From Lineus longissimus (taxonomy: Eukaryota; Nemertea; Pilidiophora; Heteronemertea; Lineidae): a stretch of 64,000 nucleotides of DNA. Shown here piece after piece: positions 15,901 to 29,000 of the stretch; within the stretch, counting starts at the first letter, position 1; every line of letters starts with the position of its first letter. The translations under genes and the position numbers were made by a program. The stretch is from the NCBI RefSeq assembly GCF_910592395.1, contig NC_088312.1, forward strand, positions 2,604,001 to 2,668,000. The letters run 5' to 3'. The notes beneath the pieces were generated by a model. The model did no database searches. It saw only the letters and a program-made list of their open reading frames with translations, and was not told where the DNA came from.

Positions 15901-18900
15901 GACGCAGCTGGAGTGATTTATTTTCATGACGTTCAGATGACAGGCAAAGGTGTCCTGCTGTTTAGATTTATGACATCGGGTTTCGGGTTTTTTTCGCCTC
16001 CAACTCGACAGGTAATGGCAGTTTGTTTCGCTTAGCGCGTCTTTCACTTCGATCTTTGACTCAGGTGTGCTGAGGTCACGGTACAGGCGACTGTCTGTCG
16101 CCAGCCAAGATATCCAAGTGCAAGATATCCATAATTTTATTTTAACCTTTGCGAGATGGGTAAGACGGACTATAGTCATGAGAGTTATGTCCTATACGAC
16201 CTCAGGAAATGTCCGAAATCGCTGTGGGGAAAGCCCACTAAAAGACACTTGAAAGAGGTATAGTTGCGAAAGGTTAGCATTAAGCGCCCCACAAATGAGC
16301 AATTTTTATCGCTGCGACCTGCGATGTTAACTAAATCGCCGGCGACCGACGTATAACGCCGCGTTCAGCTCCGACCCCAAACCATCCTCGGCGCACAGGA
16401 ATCTCTGAAGCAAAAGGCAGGTGGGGCTATATAGCGTGTGAACGAGTTTTAGGACAATGACTGAGCCCGAGAGTCAGCGGGTTCACCACACCTGCCCTGC
16501 TGCCTCTGGATCACCTCATTCCAGCTGACGGTCACATCATTGTCAGAGGCTTATTAATAATTCGCATTGAGCAGGCTAACAATAGGATTTTGATAATTAG
16601 AACAATTTAAAATAAGGTAGCAATAGTGACGTGGTTATCAAATCGAGCTCTGTTTCGGAAGGGATTTAGCAGCTACAGCATTAGTCGATAGACCTACACT
16701 ACTTTACTAACATTTAACGGGCCTGTCAGCCGTGACCTAGATATCATCATTCTACCATGCTGTCAGTCACATTCGATTGTGGATGCGTTTTTCTGAGAAG
16801 TCCTGGTGGCACAATGGGAACGTAAACAAGACAAAGTCGGAACTGGCCATAAGGCCATTTACATGTAGTAGCCATTTTGGATTCTGGCGGCCATCTTGGA
16901 TTTGTGTTAAAATCAAGGGCAAAATAGTTCAGGATGGCCAAATGACAGCTTTATAATTAGAAACACTAGGCGGGAAAAATGGCAAACTAGAGTTAATTTT
17001 CCTTGGCACGCGACCTGCATATACCGTCCATCAAACTAACGTGTTCTCCGGCGGGTACTTTTCGCCATCTAAAGTAGGCTATGTGTCGTTGCTAATTTAT
17101 AGTAGTCGGCGCTGCAAGTACAAGAGAATTCCCATGCACGCTTTTGAACGCGTGCCTATTTATCAAAACACCCACCATTCCGGCACACGCCTTGGGTGAA
17201 CCCTCGCATCCAAAACGAGGCTGACACCACCTGGCTATCCTTGACAGAACAATCACCCGCTAAGAATAGGACAATATCAATGTGACGTTTTGCCAATGCC
17301 ACTTTGATTTCTCCAACAATGCTACTTTGAGGAGGCTGAGGCGCAAGTCAACCCACATAAAATCACAAGTATCCCAAAAGTATCTCAAGTTGGTTTTGAT
17401 ATTAGAACGTTCAACATAAGAACTTTCCTCCTTATTGTTTCCTTGGTTATTCTCAATTCTATTGTGGCACGAGTCCTACAGGTGTCCGCGTCCCTGATTA
17501 GTGGAGGCTGGGCAATCCCTTGGTCCATACGCGTGCCCAGGGTTCCCTGTGCCTAATAATACACCATCTGCCGAGTAAGCCGGGGCATTGTCCCAACCAG
17601 CGGAGGTACGCTCCCAAGTCGGAGCGGGGTCACGCATTCAGGGCAGCTGAGCCAAACCTACACACGACTTGCTTCGTGTTTTTCGCATATCTATACTTCA
17701 GCTATCGATTGATTTTCATTTCAAGATTTCAAATTGTATGGGACGTTGTCGCTTTCTTTTCATGGGCGGAGGTTTTGCATGGAAACGCATTATTACTGTT
17801 TCAAGAGAGGGTTTTTCGACAAGTCTTTTGTCATATATCGCGCGGCAATTTTTAGGTGTATTGGTATCTACCAGCGAGGAAACGGCGTTGTTCGTCCCGC
17901 GCTTATGATTCATCGCGGGCCATGTGCCATAAGCTTTATGGGGATATACTAAAGCCTACTGTGGCTTTAGTCATAAGTTGTAATACATATGGTGCCAAAA
18001 AATCTGATGGTAAACCGGAATCTCTTTGCGGACACAACCACGAACACAACTTTGACATCCATCGAACCTCACGCACCCCTTCCCCCACCCGGCCTGATGC
18101 AAACCGTATCTATTTTCTTACCATTCTCCAGATTTTCAGTGGTCACGTGAGCGTGTAATTCTTTGATATGTTGGACGGCAAGATCAATTATGTCTGTCTT
18201 TCCTGTTTGGGGACTCTGAAAAATAATCATGAAAAAGGGTATGAATGATTATAAACAAAATCATGCGAATCAACAATTTCAGCATGGAAATAAGCCAGCT
18301 TCTTCTAACCTCGATTGACCCAATCGTCCAGACTGCTGCCCCCTGATCATGTCAGGAAAGACGACAAAGAAAGCCAATCTGCCAACCTTTCTACAGTTCA
18401 ATACCAAGACGAGTGTGTTTTCTCCAATCTTTCGATTGTGCATGAAACGCAGCTGGAAGCAACCAGCAGAACAAGCGGTCCTTCAAAAGAAACCCAGTTT
18501 TAGGGTTACTTGGAGTTCCTTCCTCGTTGAACTCGGGCATCTCATCAGAGTTCTGTTTCCTGATTTTCGCGGAAACTTGGAACGTGTCAACACGGACAAA
18601 GCCACCTCAACGCGCACGCAACAGAATGCAATATGGGAAGATTTGGTTATGATGATGCCACTCTGATTTTGAAATGACCCTTTTATTGAACGGGATTATG
18701 ACCCAACCAGGTGCAATGAAGGACCTGTTCAGTAAGATGCAACCTCGTCACGCAATGAATGAGAGTTTGACAACTTTTGATAATGTTGCAAACTTTTCAA
18801 CAAGTTGTTAAATGGATACGCTACCGTTTCTTTAGCGCAAGCGACGTAACGTACACAAAGGGTTGACAAGTTATTTTCTGACACTTAAGGTTACCAGGGG

Positions 18901-20821
18901 AACTAAAATTGGTATTTTTGTTGCAGGGATTATTGAGGGATACACGTTTTCATGTCATAGTTGCAACTTCTTGTCGTTTCATAATATATCAAAATAGGGC
19001 GGGTTTGCTTTCAGTGCACATGATATAGTTGTGGCAAAATAATTAACAAGCCTCTGAGCAAAATATCGTCGAGATATTACATGTATCTAGGTGGAATTTA
19101 AGATAAGCAATGTGACCACGACTTCATATTTTACTGCACTGACTTTGTCACTTGCATCGTGAAAGCATTCAAAGACCTTGAGAGAATCTCTGGACATCGA
19201 ATAAGACAACGCTTAGCGGAAACTGACATGTGACACGCAACAGTCTTCTGACCACTGGTAGAACAGACTAGATAGTTGGGTGAGAGGATGCTGCTCCTTG
19301 ATCATCCTTTTATGAGACATACGACCCTCACGAGATCAACCACAACTGACTTGCTTTCTTGTCCCAACCCTGCACGCACCACCCCGGCATATGTCATGCC
19401 GGTTTCCGCCTGCACCGCCCACTCGAAGTCCAAATATTCGAACAAAGATATAATTGCTCTGAACAAATCATAATCCACCAGGGCATCGTTTATGATTACC
19501 CTTCAATGGACCTGAGATTGTTTCAGCGGACAAAGGACGCGATGATTTCGGGCACACGACCCTCCCGACTGGGGCAGATGAGCAGACGGCGCGCGCTCAA
19601 GTGGCAGCTCCAAGCCCCGCCAGCTGACCACGGAGCATTGTTTCAAGACATCTGCACATGTCGCATTGTTCTACAAGTCCGCCCTCATTCCTCCAGTCCA
19701 CGGGATGAGAAGTTGTGAAAATACCTACGGGCGGGACACCCGTATATGAAATTCGCAAGCGGCGTGTATCCATATCCCGTTGTCTTTCCTTCTGGGGACG
19801 TATCTGGTTAGGTGTGAATCTTTTTTACCCCTTGAGAGAGATACGTGGATATCCTTGCTTGTAGACGGAGAGACGCATCTAGCGACATATATCGTATGTT
19901 TGAGATGGATCATATCGTCCCTGTGATTGTATTCTAGGAACAAAGACAAACGAAGGCAAACTAGAGAGGCTATAATAAGGTTTACTTCCCTTTTTATAAC
20001 AACCCAGAGTAATATCACAACAAAGAATTACATTACGCTAACGACACTTCAAGACAGGGGAAAAAGATAAGACAGATTCGTGACTTCAACAAGAAGGCTA
20101 GAACAGGTTTTCGCCAAAAGAATAGATACCGTTTTATGTGACAAAAAGATAGCTTCTCGGTCATTAATCGCAGACACAGAGTGCGCGACGTCTCGGTAAT
20201 GATTACGAAACCTCTTCGGGAACCACCTGCCCCCTTTTGAGATCTTTCTCTCCGACAGCTGGGGTCAGGCTGGGGCCGATACCAAGACAAGAGGCCAGCT
20301 ACAGGAGCCCGTGGTTATGTCAGAATCTGGTAACATGGCGTCACGTAGAGTATTCTTCTGGTCTAGTTTTTGAGACAGGTAATAAATGACCATGATCGGC
20401 AGAGGTGTCGGATCATGGGGTCAGTTCAGGGGAGACATCGATGTGTCTCCGTTAGCAGACCTTGAGTCTACACCCGTTAATGGAATTCTGACACGTGGAA
20501 ATGAGTATCAGTGGAACAAAAGATTCTCTCGTAGGCTTTTATAAAATTCATTGGTCTCTGTACACAAGCACCGTTATATATGTCCTTGGACAAAGCATGC
20601 TGTGGTCCATCACATTTTAGAGATAGCACCACTATATATCCACAAGCACTGATACCATTGAGAGTAACACTTGCGAAGTATTGTTAGAGTTCAATTGTTA
20701 CCTGTTGGTTGATTTTGTCGGCAGGGACTAGCATCATGAGGTCATCGAGGCTCGTGTTGATACGGTCGCGGGTCCGTCTCCCTACGCGACCGTTTCGGAC
20801 TCGGCATGGTGGATCAGTGTC
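12957..20821 (-). CDS. bHLH-Orange transcription factor, clockwork-orange-like, 5' exon unresolved
   Basis: Three exons join in phase on the minus strand: 20702-20821 (basic region and helix 1), 18122-18215 (loop and helix 2) and 12957-13678 (Orange domain and tail), about 311 residues in all. The basic/helix-1 text is RVGRRTRDRINTSLDDLMML. Helix 2 reads GKTDIIDLAVQHIKELH, close in pattern to the K-T-E-I-I-E-M-A motif of clockwork orange. The last exon has an Orange-type motif, GFQDCTEQTIQYLL, then a long acidic Ser/Asn/Asp-rich tail. No WRPW is present. Such proteins are nuclear repressors. The basic region has Gly where the family has the invariant Glu, so normal E-box recognition is doubtful. 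The 20702-20821 exon opens in phase 0; the initiating exon is upstream and not secure. Hes, Hey or Helt remain possible families. Confidence 0.72.
13785..18121. other. Intron of the bHLH-Orange gene
   Basis: About 4.4 kb between the helix-2 exon and the Orange exon. No second gene was recognised; open frames such as 15245-15718 (minus) have no recognisable composition or motif. Confidence 0.55.
18216..20701. other. Intron of the bHLH-Orange gene
   Basis: About 2.5 kb between the helix-1 and helix-2 exons. Nothing else recognised on either strand. Confidence 0.6.
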
Positions 20822-21805
20822 CTGGAGGGAAAAAAGACAAGCAAAATCAGTTGAAAATGCATTGTGTAATATACTGACTCGCACTTAATCCTGACCTGAA
20901 ACTGGAAAACAAGCCAGAAGCAATCAGTCGAGAGGTCCTTGAAGGTTACGGAGCACCGACGTCTTGTTTTCCGGCTTGGCCTTATTTGATTTTGAGCAAG
21001 ACCGAGAAAACTCGACAAAATGACCGAGACACGAAAGATATGCCAATTGCGACTCATCGTCCTCAAGATATCTCCCTGACCAGAGGATGTCCCCCGATAA
21101 CGAGTACCTTGGCTGATAATGTACCCTATGAACTTAGCGGATGAAAATCAGCCAACCTTGCTGCAACGGCATTTCAAAATATTATTGTATGGCTTTGGAA
21201 TAATTACAAGAGCATATCAGCCCGTTTAAGGCAGTAACCTAGCGGGTCCACATATGGGTATAAATAGATAACAATGGCCTATATGAGGATAACCCAACCT
21301 ATTTTGGCCAACAATACTTGATATTTGTTCATTGTTGAATTCGAAATGATTAAGTGGGATTTTACTATTTTTATTGTCATGTGAGACTCAGCAGACGATT
21401 TTTTGACACACTCCATGCTATGATGACGAATGTGGTGTTATTGTTTGGAAATGATAAAAAATGTTCCAGAAAAGGTGATGCCCTTGGGGTCTATTCTGAA
21501 GAAATCAAATATGACAATGCAAGACGCATCATTGGTTTGTGAAGGATGTTTGTCCATGTTACGTTGGGTGACCCGGGCAATGCCGGGGTACATCAGTTAG
21601 GAGCCTCTGCTGAATGGACATGGTCTCCAAAGTTTTTGGATTGTGAAACTGCAGTTGACAGTTCTGTATCGACTTACACCCAGCATAAACAAGCGCCATC
21701 AACATCAAGCATCATACAGTCATCAGCGAAACATTACAACCGGAAACGAAAGATCCTCCAGTCCCTCTTCAGTCCGTAGCCACTCGTCAACGGAATGGAA
21801 CTAAC

Positions 21806-22067
21806 GGAAGAGACTAGAGAAGCAGGTCCAGGACAGATTGCCGCGAAAATTTATAAATAGTTCGGGAAACTTATAACATCCTCTTGCAGCATCCTCTTGC
21901 AAACAGGGCCTACTCCTTACGCATCTTTCTGATTGAGGGAGTAAACATATCGAGGCCACATATCGAGTGATCGATGGCCGGATTTGTCAGGATGTCAAGC
22001 CAGCTTCCGAATATATTTATAAATTTTCGCGGCAATCTGTCCTGGACCTGCTTCTCTAGCCTCTTCC
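21806..22067. mobile_element. Mutator-like MITE, about 60-bp TIRs, 9-bp TSD
   Basis: Inverted arms of about 60 bases (21806-21866 and 22007-22067) start GGAAGAG and share the core AGAAGCAGGTCCAGGACAGA, with only about one substitution and one small indel. The element is flanked by a perfect 9-bp direct repeat, GGAACTAAC, at 21797-21805 and 22068-22076. Long TIRs with a 9-bp duplication are characteristic of Mutator-like DNA transposons. At 262 bp with no open frame it is non-autonomous. It lies 5' of the bHLH-Orange exons. The high arm similarity suggests a recent insertion. Confidence 0.85.
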
Positions 22068-22076
22068 GGAACTAAC

Positions 22077-24732
22077 CGCAGTATTGCATAGCCATGCGAC
22101 GGTACTAGCGCAGTCTACTCATGCTCAGGTTGCCCCCAAGTTGCCAAGCTTTTTGTGCCCAAGTCATCAATTCAGGTTGATGGCAACGGGAGAACGTATT
22201 AACGCAATTGGAAATCTTCCCATTCAATTACAAATTACATTTTTTCAACGAACGGCGTAGGCCTTTAATGTCAAAGTTGGGTCCTCTGCACCAAAGTATT
22301 TTGAGACTTAGCCAAACGACAGCCGCACGCAGTTTTCTTATTTACAAGTAATCCAACTGACTGCCCATTAACAATAGCTTGCACTTACGGTCCTGAATAT
22401 GTTGTGAAAAATATCGTGACTTTTCCCCATCCATTATCAATATGTTTCGGACAACAATATATAAAGATGGGAATCCTGCCAGACCGTGGGGTGAACTACA
22501 AAGGCAAACCAGGGCCTGCTGTCATTTGCGCAGAACGGGAAGACTTCGCGTAGGCGTTGTTTTTGGATCGGGGTGATTGTCAATGTAGCCCAGGTAAATC
22601 ATTATTTGAGCTTAATTTCGTCGAAATCCCAGGTTCAGAATGAAAAGGCTTCTTCTCTGCAAAAAGGCAGTGCCGTTGTCGGCTAACTCCGGTTTAATTT
22701 GAAACAATTCAAGAGTAGTGAATAATGGATATCCTCTAAACTCAACTGGACTCGACATGGAGAGGGATGTTGTTTTATGCGATCAAACATGCATCAGTTA
22801 TGGCACTATACCCGGCACCCTACCCCATCAAATTTTGTATTCTCTCTCAAACCTTATCACCAGTATATCATCAGAAATACAGCATATGACTACCAGTATG
22901 TGACTGTACATCCAGAAAGGACGCCCGAAATCCACGTCCGGATAATTGTCCCTTGACAACAAAGGGTGTGGGAACCAACCAGCTGTCACCGTGCCTGATG
23001 TTCTTAATGCGGGTGAAATCCCCACAAAATAAATAACAATAAATACCTGCGATGGCCGTTGCCTTCTCCTTGGTTCCGAGCGAGGTTCCCGTTTTCTTCG
23101 GCCAATTCCGGGGCGTCGTCTGGAGAAGATGTCTCTTGTTGTTGTCTCATCGCTGCAGACGAGAAATTGTGAGATGTGAGAGGGGAGGATGCCAAAGGTC
23201 ACCTTAACAGCTTTTAACGGAGTATAAATTGTTGAAAATTGAAGATAATATTGTTATTTTTTGCTGTTTCTTACCTCGGTGTCTTTTGGATGTCCTGGTG
23301 TCTCCTCGTACTATCCATTATCGCTCTGTTTATATCCATAGCGTCCAAATTCGACGAAATTTCCGACTAGCACTGTTGCCAAAATTGGGATATCTATTCA
23401 AACACTTATAATGCCCGCCGCTGCGCTGAGCTATTTATGGAACGCATTGCCATTAAATTCGTCGATGGGTGAATCGGAAAAGCTGTCACCATGGGGGTGC
23501 AAGGTAGCGGGAACATCTGTGCGCCAGCAATACCGTTTGGCAGAGCTAAAACAGATGTTGTGGTGTTGCTCCTCCGCTGTGGAAATGATTCATGATTCAG
23601 CTGATAGCACAGAGACAATTAAAATCGTTACATTTATTTCTATTTTGGTTGGGACTTCACTATCTGTCATCCCCTTATAACAGAATCAAAAGGTCCACCA
23701 GCAGACGACACGAACACCGGCTGAGGTCACACGATCTGGACCAATCACACGTCGTCATCAAGTGGCCGGCAGCAAACGATTTAATAAAAGAAGTGTGTTT
23801 GACACGAGATTTGAGACTCTGATGTGGACTCGGAAAGGAGGTCAGGGCACAATAGGGAAGATAAAATTCAATAGAGAATGACAGAGAGGGTCCTAGGATC
23901 GTATGATGCGTGTAGTATTTGTACCGAAAGTTGATTTTTTTTCTGAACAAATATGTTTTTGATAATGCACATCGTCGCAGTCTCCAGTCCAACCAAGAGA
24001 CGAGACGTAATGATTCAAATTTTGCCACTCTTCCACTTTGTATGCTTCCTTGCTCAAATACCAGGGTCAGCCGTATGCTCCTCCCCTCGCACACATCTCA
24101 TATACGCTTAGTAAGTGCCGAGTGAAAGTCCCTGAAGTTCAGGATGCATTGTATGCTGTGGATGACTAATGTTGAGGCTTTTAAAAGATGAAAGCTACTT
24201 CAGCGCAGCAGAAGTTCTGGGAGACCGCACCAACATAATATGTTATCCTGAACCTCATGATACTGATAGCTGGGGTAGCTACTGTATGTGTGAAATCATT
24301 TCAACAAAGATAAATCTTAGTTTCGCCAGGAGGTTTTAGATGGCGTCACTGATTTGCACTGTCAAAGTGAGCTTATCCCTGCATTCTGATCGTGACTTGG
24401 TCCTCAAAAGACCAATTTTGACAAATGAAGATTTTAAGTAAACACCATGATAAAAATCGGAAAACTGTGATGATTAGCTAAGTGCAATTTCTTCGATAAG
24501 CTTAAAGAGCAATGCCAAGGCTTTTGCAAGGGGTGTTCACAAAATTACTCTGTCCGCTATGACGTCACGGAATGATATTTCTTCAAACTTAAAAAGTTAG
24601 AGGTTGAAGTATACATCATCAAATAACGAGGTCCACGGGCAGATAGCGTTGTCTGGTATCAGAAATGCAATGAAAAAGTTTGTCTTTGTGTCTTGTTGTG
24701 GTTTACAAAAAACTACCTCGTCCTCCAGGTCT
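22077..24732. other. Intergenic or 5' region of the bHLH-Orange gene
   Basis: No secure gene. A minus-strand stretch near 23048-23150 has an acceptor-like cag before ATGAGACAACAACAAG and a donor at CATCGCAG/gtattt. Its ATG frame leaves phase 2 and cannot join the 20821 exon in frame. A different, Arg-rich frame through the same exon leaves phase 0 and could join, but has no ATG. A missing small exon is possible. Confidence 0.35.
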
Positions 24733-25413
24733 TTAAACGGCGATTGATGTTTTTTTAGGATGAAAAATAGACTTTTTAGGGTGAAACATGGTTCCACGAC
24801 GGGTTTCTTGAACACCTAGGGCAGATCGATGCCGAATGATGTGGTGCCTTGATCTGTCGAAAGCGTCGAAATAGTTCAAATTCAATCGAGCTGCCACGCG
24901 CCTTCCAAGCTTCCGCAGTTTCTCCACGTGTGTCTCACTTACCATACGTGTCAACGGCTGCTCGTCGATTTCGTAGCCACCAAGAACAATCTTGTAATAC
25001 ATATCACCTCCCCCACTTTTGTTGCCCTGCATTCTGATGTAGATGTTGTGAAAATGGTCCCTGTGCTCAAGACGATCGCCAATAAAGAACGAGTATTCGT
25101 TATTTCGTCCATCCAGTACAATTTTTCGCGTTTTCCGGTAGAAGGTGATCATCGCCAACGCAACAGCAAAGCAAAGGCCATGAAGCAAGATGTACTGATC
25201 TATCGGATTGTTGTAGTACATGAGAATGGCGACTCCAATATCTAACACAAGTAAACCTAACCCTGTCCAGAATCTATCCGTTTTGGCATCAAGTTCATAA
25301 ATCGGTAAGCCTTCTGAAACCTGTTTGAATGGAAAGTAGAAATTTTCAGCCATTTTTAACTTCAGGATGACCGCAGGAGGCAGCTTAAAATTGGCGATAC
25401 TGAAAATAGGCAT
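24733..25413 (-). CDS. Two-TM protein, TMEM249-like (sperm CatSper accessory family)
   Basis: An intronless 226-residue frame with the start taken at AAAATGCCT (25413); the open frame extends a few codons further 5' without ATG. Two adjacent hydrophobic segments, about residues 48-67 and 74-92, form a hairpin. A soluble C-terminal part follows, with IVLDGRNNEYSF, FHNIYIRMQ, YYKIVLGGYEID and LGRRVAARLNLNYFD followed by HHIIRH. This arrangement and the last motif resemble TMEM249, known in mammals as an auxiliary subunit of the CatSper sperm calcium channel. The tail has two copies of FHPKK. The resemblance is recalled rather than aligned, so the name is tentative. A MITE with CRE and E-box motifs lies 230 bases upstream. 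Confidence 0.6.
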   Translation of the reverse strand: MPIFSIANFKLPPAVILKLKMAENFYFPFKQVSEGLPIYELDAKTDRFWTGLGLLVLDIGVAILMYYNNPIDQYILLHGLCFAVALAMITFYRKTRKIVLDGRNNEYSFFIGDRLEHRDHFHNIYIRMQGNKSGGGDMYYKIVLGGYEIDEQPLTRMVSETHVEKLRKLGRRVAARLNLNYFDAFDRSRHHIIRHRSALGVQETRRGTMFHPKKSIFHPKKTSIAV

Positions 25414-25642
25414 TTTATCCGCGTTAAAATGTTTCAATTAAAGTGACAAGTGTCCTTTTAAGCTAAGTTGTCCCTCGTATGCAACGAAAATGTCTTTTCT
25501 CGGCAATGATCTTTTTTCATGGAGTGAACTGGTCCATTCGTGCAGGCAGCGACGTAGTGACGAAACGCAACACTTTCATACACTGTTGAGAGATGATATG
25601 ACGTTATCGACGTCACGATTCATCCTGACGCCATCGGCAATA

Positions 25643-26003
25643 GCATTCCGCGAAGATGACGTCACTGCAGCTGCTGCCCTCTATTTCCCCATCGCTGAAT
25701 TACAGGCAATGTCGGACAAACATGCGGTTTCGTGATGGATTCAGGCTTTCTAACTAGGGCAGTTAGATTCAATCTGGCACATGTCCGAGTGTTGGAAATA
25801 CTACATAATTGTTCTGAATATTTCTCTCTCTGACTCTATGGTATCATTCATGTTAAAAACAATGCAGGGTCAAAGATAATTGACTCTGAAATAAGCTCAA
25901 ATGCGTAGAAGTAAGTGTCGATGTCCGACTGTCACGTGACTAAAACGTCATCAATATCTTATGCAAATGATCTTGTGAGCTATAAATAGTAACTTCGCGG
26001 AAT
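25643..26003. mobile_element. MITE family A, copy 1 (about 361 bp)
   Basis: Terminal inverted repeats GCATTCCGCGAAG / CTTCGCGGAATGC, flanked by TA on both sides, which fits a Tc1/mariner-type target. A near-identical reverse-oriented copy lies at 52696-53058. It contains a CRE palindrome TGACGTCA, the E-box palindrome TCACGTGA and a TATAAATAG sequence. No open frame of note; the short frame 25490-25735 overlaps it by chance. Confidence 0.85.
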
Positions 26004-29000
26004 GCTATTCCATTGCAATACCATTTACTTACGTTCCTTTATAAGACGCACATTTGACGCCTTCTGATCCTTCTGATGATTGTTTTATCGGGTGGCGGAT
26101 ACTGGTTGCTATTCAAAACTTGTTGTGTGTTTTTTCATTTTCGCCCAGCTGAAAGAACTATATTTTTCCGCCCAGATAGGATCAATAATTTGCTTGTCGC
26201 GGCTTATGATGTACACTTAGACTTATATTAAACAAAAATAGTGCTTGTATTTACTGTTATATTCATGTTCCATGACTTTGTTACGAAAGTAACCCTGGTT
26301 GGAAATGAGTTTGCTTAATTAACAGCCACCCCGTGGTCGTAATGAGTTGACGTTAGAAAGTCAACACCACCAAGTTGGTAATATGACGGTAGTGAAGGTA
26401 CAGTCTTATGCAAAATAGGAAAGTAATTTTTTTCCCCGATTACCATGCAAGTAGACCTCTAAAAACGTTGGCTTGGAGCTAATATATCTGTCAGTCAAAT
26501 CTTTTTTGAGCAGAAAAAAATATCAAGTGAAAAAAATATTTGGACTCAGAAATATTTTCATCCTTCAGAGTTTGTTTTTTTTATAAAAGTTGAAAATTCT
26601 GAAAATTCTCAAAGTAAAAAAACTGGGGGCACTGATGATGTTTCTTCAATTTGAGCAGGGAAAAAAAGTGAAAACATATTTAGTCTTAACATTTTTTTCA
26701 TCTTTCAGAGTTGAATTTTTCCCAAAATGATGATGTCTCTTCATTTTGAATAGTCTGCGGTCTCGAGCTTTCATGCCGTAGAATATCATCACGTGCTAAT
26801 CCGGCGACTCGGACCGGTCACTCAGTCGGTTTTCTTTAACGCCATTTTGGTCACGACTGTACCTCGTGAAATAAGGAGGTAGTACAACATTAACACAAGC
26901 CTAATTGTTCCACATATCAAAATGTTTTGGAGAGTGTAACACTGCTATGACAAAGCATTTTAGTAATTTGTGTGGCAGGTGCCATTGTCCGAGGGAGTAA
27001 ATCCTTTTAAAGCCCGTGGGTCCAAAGAATTAAGGTTTACTTTCTTTTAATTCTCTTCCTGGGATCAAACACAACTTTTTCAAACCATATTAAAACGTGT
27101 ATACATGCATGGCGTTGTGTTATAGAATTGGGATTTGGTACTAATGGATTTTGGGATTAACATGGGGGATTTCGACAACATCGTTGATAACGCTGTATTG
27201 CATGTAGCTCATGTAGGGTTTTTTTTCTCAAAATATCTTGCATTCTACTCCCTTGGCATGCCTGACACTCCGTGACGGATTTCGTTGTGGGAACTTTGGT
27301 TAAACCCTGATCTGATCTGAGAAGGGTTTAATATCCATGTGGTAATCAAAGTGTGACCAAACATAAAATGATTTTCATATGGTCGAACAAAGCATTTGCC
27401 CTATTATCATCGAAACAATATTTGCTATCAATTCGTTCAAAAGAATACATGTCAGACATACATGAAAAATGAGGTTTCGTCTATCTGTTCCTGTCATCTG
27501 CAGTCAAGCAAGGATTCACGAACGGCGATTTGTCGCCGATTCGGGCGACTTCTTCGTCGTTCGTCGCTCTTCGGAAGGGTTGCATAAACTGCCAATGTTC
27601 AATGGCGGATAAGTTGCATGGCTCTAAAATCAATCACCAATAGAGTAAGTGAAAATGTCCATAAACAGAAAACTACTCCGCGGCAATAGCGGTGACACAC
27701 TTCCGTTCTCCTGATAGCGTACAGCAAGAAATGCATAGAATGCATAGAATGCATAGAAACTTAGCTATCAACGCTGAGAGACAAGTTTCGCCCATTAAGC
27801 CTCCAAATCACCAGTCTCTTTCAAACCCAGAACATTGCATTAACTCATGTTCGATAACTAATGGCGTTCCCATAATAGCTAACTGTTATTTGCCGGAAAA
27901 CCTACACAGAGACATGAAAATTGTAATTTGCTGCTCATTGAACATGCCTGGGTGTTGTTACAAGCAATAAAGCAAAACTCAAATTAACTCATGTAATTTG
28001 CACTTTGGCCTGTTTTCAGTGCTTATTTGCGACAATTGTAAGTCCTTCCGCAGTTTCGTAGCCGAGTCATAAGTCGGTTTGGCGAAAGTAGAATTTTGGG
28101 ACACTTCCGGTAGTTTTATGCCAACCATCAGGCGAGATCAAGATTCACTCCCCACTGGGTTTCACTTGTCTTGTGGTGACGTCACGACCGACTATATATG
28201 GCATGGCTATAGGTGGCATTTATAATTCAGTCGTATAAAAACAAGCGAGTATGCCTCTGCCCTTGTGGTACGGATTCGAGTCGACACGACTGCCGATACA
28301 TAATTGAAAGCCATATACATGTATATTATTACTTATTACATTGTGTGTTTAACTTGAGATTAACTTATAAAAGATCTGCCCACTGATCGCATGAACTTGA
28401 AATCTTACACACTGATGTTTCACTACAATATTTAGGTATTGGTTATCCAATTACAATATCGTGTCTGGCGATAATCTATTGGTGTCTTTCTCAACTGAAC
28501 TCGAATTTCGATACTATGATAGGCAAGGTCACAACGATTCCTATTCGCCAGAATTGGTTTTGTCATATCAAGTTTGATTGCAAATAAATCTATATAGTTA
28601 TAGTTACAATATATTGGCTTGCGTATCGTTACGGAGACTATCAACAATTTAATCCCAAGGTAAGGAATATTCTCACAAGATTTCTACTTTGTGAAAGCTT
28701 GTATGACTAATAATCTCTAATCCAAATAGCTCTGACGTCGACTTTCAATATTTGATATAAAAAAGTCACAAGCTTAATTTTCGGTAGACCATACAATTTT
28801 ATTTTTTATTGAACTTCGAAGAGGAAAAGGAGCAGTTTAGCTAGATACTTTACATATAATTTAGTTAGATTCTTTAGTTCATACATGTAAGTACCTGAAT
28901 TAATGAATAAGTCCTACATCATTAATAGGTGACCAAATACAAAAAGAAATAGATAAAAATGAGGGTACATCATTTTGGACACATATACTTTATTTTTCAA

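Noticed and set aside
23048-23156. First exon of the bHLH-Orange gene beginning with ATGAGACAACAA
   Set aside because: The donor leaves phase 2 and joining to the 20821 exon would read into a stop; the alternative frame has no ATG. Left unresolved.
25490-25735. 81-codon plus-strand frame near the TMEM249-like start
   Set aside because: It runs into the MITE and has no recognisable motif.
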